From assembly GCA_024409165.1 (NCBI GenBank), contig JAKSUE010000028.1:1-10059 (forward strand): a DNA stretch of 10,059 nt, written 5' to 3'. This stretch comes from an archaeon (GTDB lineage Archaea; Methanobacteriota; Methanobacteria; Methanobacteriales; Methanobacteriaceae). Of this stretch, positions 7,893 through 10,059 are shown in pieces. Below the pieces are notes generated by a model. The model saw only the letters and a list, made by a program, of their open reading frames with translations. It did no database searches and had not been told where the DNA came from. Each line of letters begins with the position of its first letter. Within the stretch, counting starts at the first letter, position 1. The position numbers were made by a program, and so were the translations under genes.

Positions 7893-7910
7893 GTAAAGAA
7901 TAAAATAAAA

Positions 7911-9149
7911 TTATTCTTTATTAAATAAATTCATAGAATCAGTAAGTGCTTCAACAGCAGGTAATTTTTTACCAGCAAGTAAGTTAATTGAAGCTCCACC
8001 ACCACTACTAATATGATCCATCTGATTACCATATCCCATACTAACAGTAGCAGCTGCAATGTGACCTCCACCAATAATAGAATATCCTTCAGATGAAGCG
8101 ATTGCATTAATTACATCTTCTGTACCAATAGCAAATTTAGGGTCTTCAAATACACCCGCAGGACCATTTGCAAATATGGTTTTAGCACTACGAATTAATC
8201 TTGCATAATCAACTAATGATTTTCTTCCGATATCAAAAATAGATGCGTCTGGAATATTGTCAATAGGAACATCAGCCCTATCACCTAAAACATCAACAGC
8301 TACATCATGAGGATAAATGATTTTATCACCAAATCTTTCAAGTAAATCTTCACATTTATCAACCATCTCACGATATCCACGAGAAATAATGAAGTTTTTG
8401 TTTTTAGATTTAATATCATAACCTGCAGCCCAAATGAAAATATTAGCTACAAGACCAGTAACTAAAACATAATCTGCTGTACCATTATCTAAAACATTTT
8501 CAGTAACCATAATAGAATCATCAGCTTTCATTCCACCTAAAACAAAAACACAAGGTTTTTTAACATTTTCTAAAGCAGAATACATAACATTTAATTCTTT
8601 TTCCATTACCCTACCAGCAGCAGAAGGAACAGTTCTTGTAAATCCAACCAAAGAAGTTTGAGACCTATGAGCTGCTGCAAAAGCATCATTAATAAATAAA
8701 TCTACTAAAGGAGATAATTTTTTAACTAAAATAGAATTAGCTTGCTCTTCAGCAGGTCTTTTTAATGATTCCTCAGAGAAGAATCTTGCATTTTCAAGAA
8801 GTAAAATTTGACCTGGTTCTAAAGCTAAAATAGCTTCTCTTGCTTTTGATGAGAATAAAGAATCTACATATTTAACTTCTAATCCTACTGCTTTAGATAA
8901 AACAAGAGCATGTTGTTCTAAAGTAGTAAAGTCATTTTTACCTGGACGACTTTGGTGTGCTAAAACAACAGTTTTTGCACCTTTCATAGATAATTCTTTG
9001 ATAGTTTCAGCATGTAACTTCATACGAGTATCATCTAAAATAATTCCAGAATTAGGATCAACTGGAGCATTAATATCTACTCTAATAAGAACAGTTTTAT
9101 CAGTTACATCAAAATCATCAATAGTATTAAATCTTTTTATACTTTCCAT
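7911..9149 (-). CDS. pgk: Phosphoglycerate kinase
   Basis: Cytoplasmic enzyme interconverting 1,3-bisphosphoglycerate + ADP and 3-phosphoglycerate + ATP; in methanogens it chiefly serves gluconeogenesis. The 412-residue product shows the N-domain substrate motifs VLIRVDINAPVD (20-31), LAHQSRPG (63-70), LLLENARFF (116-124) and INDAFAAAHR (153-162). It also shows the ATP-side motifs VLGGMK (203-208, usually GGAK), IFANGPAGVFE (325-335) and IIGGGHIAAA (358-367, archaeal form of GGGDTA). Length is normal for archaeal PGK. ATG at 9149 is preferred over the in-frame GTG at 9158, because the weak SD-like GAGTG overlaps the GTG and sits correctly for the ATG. It follows tpiA after 138 nt and is convergent with thiE. 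Confidence 0.97.
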   Translation of the reverse strand: MESIKRFNTIDDFDVTDKTVLIRVDINAPVDPNSGIILDDTRMKLHAETIKELSMKGAKTVVLAHQSRPGKNDFTTLEQHALVLSKAVGLEVKYVDSLFSSKAREAILALEPGQILLLENARFFSEESLKRPAEEQANSILVKKLSPLVDLFINDAFAAAHRSQTSLVGFTRTVPSAAGRVMEKELNVMYSALENVKKPCVFVLGGMKADDSIMVTENVLDNGTADYVLVTGLVANIFIWAAGYDIKSKNKNFIISRGYREMVDKCEDLLERFGDKIIYPHDVAVDVLGDRADVPIDNIPDASIFDIGRKSLVDYARLIRSAKTIFANGPAGVFEDPKFAIGTEDVINAIASSEGYSIIGGGHIAAATVSMGYGNQMDHISSGGGASINLLAGKKLPAVEALTDSMNLFNKE

Positions 9150-9218
9150 ATTAAACACTCGAAAATAATTAGATTAATTAAACTATATATCAGTATTATT
9201 TACTAAATATCAATATAA

Positions 9219-9235
9219 GTTATAAATTCTATAAC
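9219..9235 (-). promoter_or_regulatory. Possible pgk promoter inside a small inverted repeat
   Basis: GTTATA and TATAAC form a 6-bp inverted repeat around a 5-nt spacer, and the minus strand across it reads GAATTTATAAC, a TATA-like box. Transcription would begin near 9198, giving a leader of about 49 nt before the ATG. This would let pgk be transcribed apart from tpiA. The match is moderate and the sequence background very AT-rich. Confidence 0.3.
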
Positions 9236-9243
9236 TAATCATA

Positions 9244-9296
9244 ATGATTAAATTTTATAATTAAATATTATAATTAAATTTTAATAATTAAATTTT
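9244..9296. repeat. Four tandem copies of a 13-14-nt AT repeat at the 3' end of tpiA
   Basis: The units are at 9244-9256, 9257-9269, 9270-9283 and 9284-9296. Each starts with the decamer ATAATTAAAT (the first copy has one G substitution), followed by a 3-4-nt T-rich tail. The last copy overlaps the final codons and stop of tpiA, and the array extends into the spacer before pgk. Confidence 0.8.
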
Positions 9297-9965
9297 ACTT
9301 ACTAAATCTAATAAAGCATCTTTTGGACTTTCTGCTTTGATAATTCCAGAAGCTAAAAGAACACCTTCAGCACCTAAATCCATAGCAGCAGCCATATCAT
9401 CACCTGTAGAGATACCTGCTCCACAGAGAACTTGAATGTCTTTATTAATAGCTTTTACTTTAGAAACAGTACCTTCAACAACTTCAGGTTCTGCTTGAGA
9501 TACAGGAATTCCAGTACCAATAAGTTCAGGAGGTTCAACAGCAACATAAGTTGGATTTAAAGTAGCTGCAGCAACACTGGTTTCTACATTATTAGTACAA
9601 ACACAAGAAATAAGATCTTCATTATCAAGTTTTTTAACAACTTCAGCAATATCTGCAAGAGTCATTCTGCATTCTGAATGGTTTAATAAACTTCCATCAA
9701 TTTCAGCAGCTACAAAACTTTCAAATAAATTACTTCCAGTATGTCCTCCTGGAGAAACAGCATCAATATGTTGAGATAAAACTGGAATATTTGTCTCAGC
9801 TTTAATTCTATAAATATCAATAGCTTGAGGTGCAGCAACCATAGTTACACCAGATTCTTCAGCTGCACTTTCTAAAGCTTTAGCTAATTCTAAAGCTTTA
9901 TCTCCACTTGATTCTAAATAAGTTTTAAAATTTAATATTACAACAGGAGCACTAATTTTTGACAT
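9288..9965 (-). CDS. tpiA: Triosephosphate isomerase, archaeal short type
   Basis: Cytoplasmic TIM-barrel enzyme interconverting dihydroxyacetone phosphate and glyceraldehyde 3-phosphate. At 225 residues it is the short archaeal form (bacterial enzymes are about 250). Visible catalytic residues are Asn12 and Lys14 in VVILNFKTY, His96 in LLNHSECRM, and Glu144 in VAVEPPELIGTG, which continues into the flexible loop 6. The phosphate-binding end is CGAGISTGDD (181-190) with GVLLASG (201-207). Residue 99 is Cys where the family usually has Arg (HSERR). Start ATG at 9965 has GAGGA at 9975-9971 with 5-nt spacing. It is upstream of pgk on the same strand, so the two may be cotranscribed despite a 138-nt spacer. 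Confidence 0.97.
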   Translation of the reverse strand: MSKISAPVVILNFKTYLESSGDKALELAKALESAAEESGVTMVAAPQAIDIYRIKAETNIPVLSQHIDAVSPGGHTGSNLFESFVAAEIDGSLLNHSECRMTLADIAEVVKKLDNEDLISCVCTNNVETSVAAATLNPTYVAVEPPELIGTGIPVSQAEPEVVEGTVSKVKAINKDIQVLCGAGISTGDDMAAAMDLGAEGVLLASGIIKAESPKDALLDLVSKI

Positions 9966-9976
9966 AAAATTCCTCG

Positions 9977-10025
9977 ATAATTTTTATAATAAACATTTAT
10001 AATTTTTATTAAATTAATAAACATT
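9977..10025 (-). repeat. Direct repeat carrying two TATA-like boxes upstream of tpiA
   Basis: Copy one (9977-9997) is ATAATTTTTAT followed by AATAAACATT. Copy two (9999-10025) is the same two halves separated by a 6-nt insert TAAATT. On the minus strand each copy carries AATGTTTATTA, close to AAANNTTTATATA. The distal copy would start transcription about 25-30 nt before the tpiA ATG, leaving room for its SD. The proximal copy would start almost on the ATG. The distal one is therefore the likelier tpiA promoter. The rest of the window to 10059 shows nothing I can name. Confidence 0.55.
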
Positions 10026-10059
10026 AATACATTAAAATATTTATCTTTAATTATATTTA

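Overview
This very AT-rich window comes from a methanogenic archaeon, most likely of the order Methanobacteriales. The evidence is an archaeal rpoH-rpoB-rpoA1 gene run, archaeal-type triosephosphate isomerase and phosphoglycerate kinase, intron-less tRNA genes without encoded CCA, TATA boxes fitting the methanogen stable-RNA consensus AAANNTTTATATA, and Shine-Dalgarno (SD) sites of the GGTGAT/GGAGG type. Methanosphaera, or a close Methanobrevibacter relative, is my first guess. That is inference from composition and protein style, not a database match.

Layout on the given strand. Positions 1-5047 hold RNA polymerase genes on the minus strand, read in the order rpoH, rpoB, rpoA1, with rpoA1 running off the left edge. 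Upstream, 5333-5950 holds five minus-strand tRNA genes, transcribed in the order Thr(TGT), Pro(TGG), Tyr(GTA), Asp(GTC), Lys(TTT). They appear to form three units (Thr; Pro-Tyr; Asp-Lys), the last two headed by an identical 16-nt BRE/TATA element. Divergent from the tRNAs, 6192-7813 holds the plus-strand pair thiM-thiE. Convergent with thiE, 7911-9965 holds minus-strand tpiA then pgk.

How the genes work together. RpoH, RpoB and RpoA' form the core and jaw of the archaeal RNA polymerase, and the tRNAs serve translation. ThiM phosphorylates the thiazole alcohol and ThiE joins it to the pyrimidine diphosphate to give thiamine phosphate, so the pair closes a thiazole salvage route. TpiA and Pgk catalyse neighbouring steps of the triose part of glycolysis/gluconeogenesis, which in methanogens runs mainly in the biosynthetic direction.

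The window is mostly housekeeping. I found no mobile element, CRISPR array, defence cassette or unrecognised protein gene, and I do not claim a new system. The points worth a second look are an unsplit rpoB, asparagine-rich insertions in ThiM, duplicated tRNA promoters and leader hairpins, a four-copy 13-nt tandem repeat between tpiA and pgk, a duplicated TATA-bearing repeat before tpiA, and a strongly strand-asymmetric convergent spacer between thiE and pgk. Start codons were moved from the longest possible reading frame to an SD-supported ATG for thiM, thiE and pgk.
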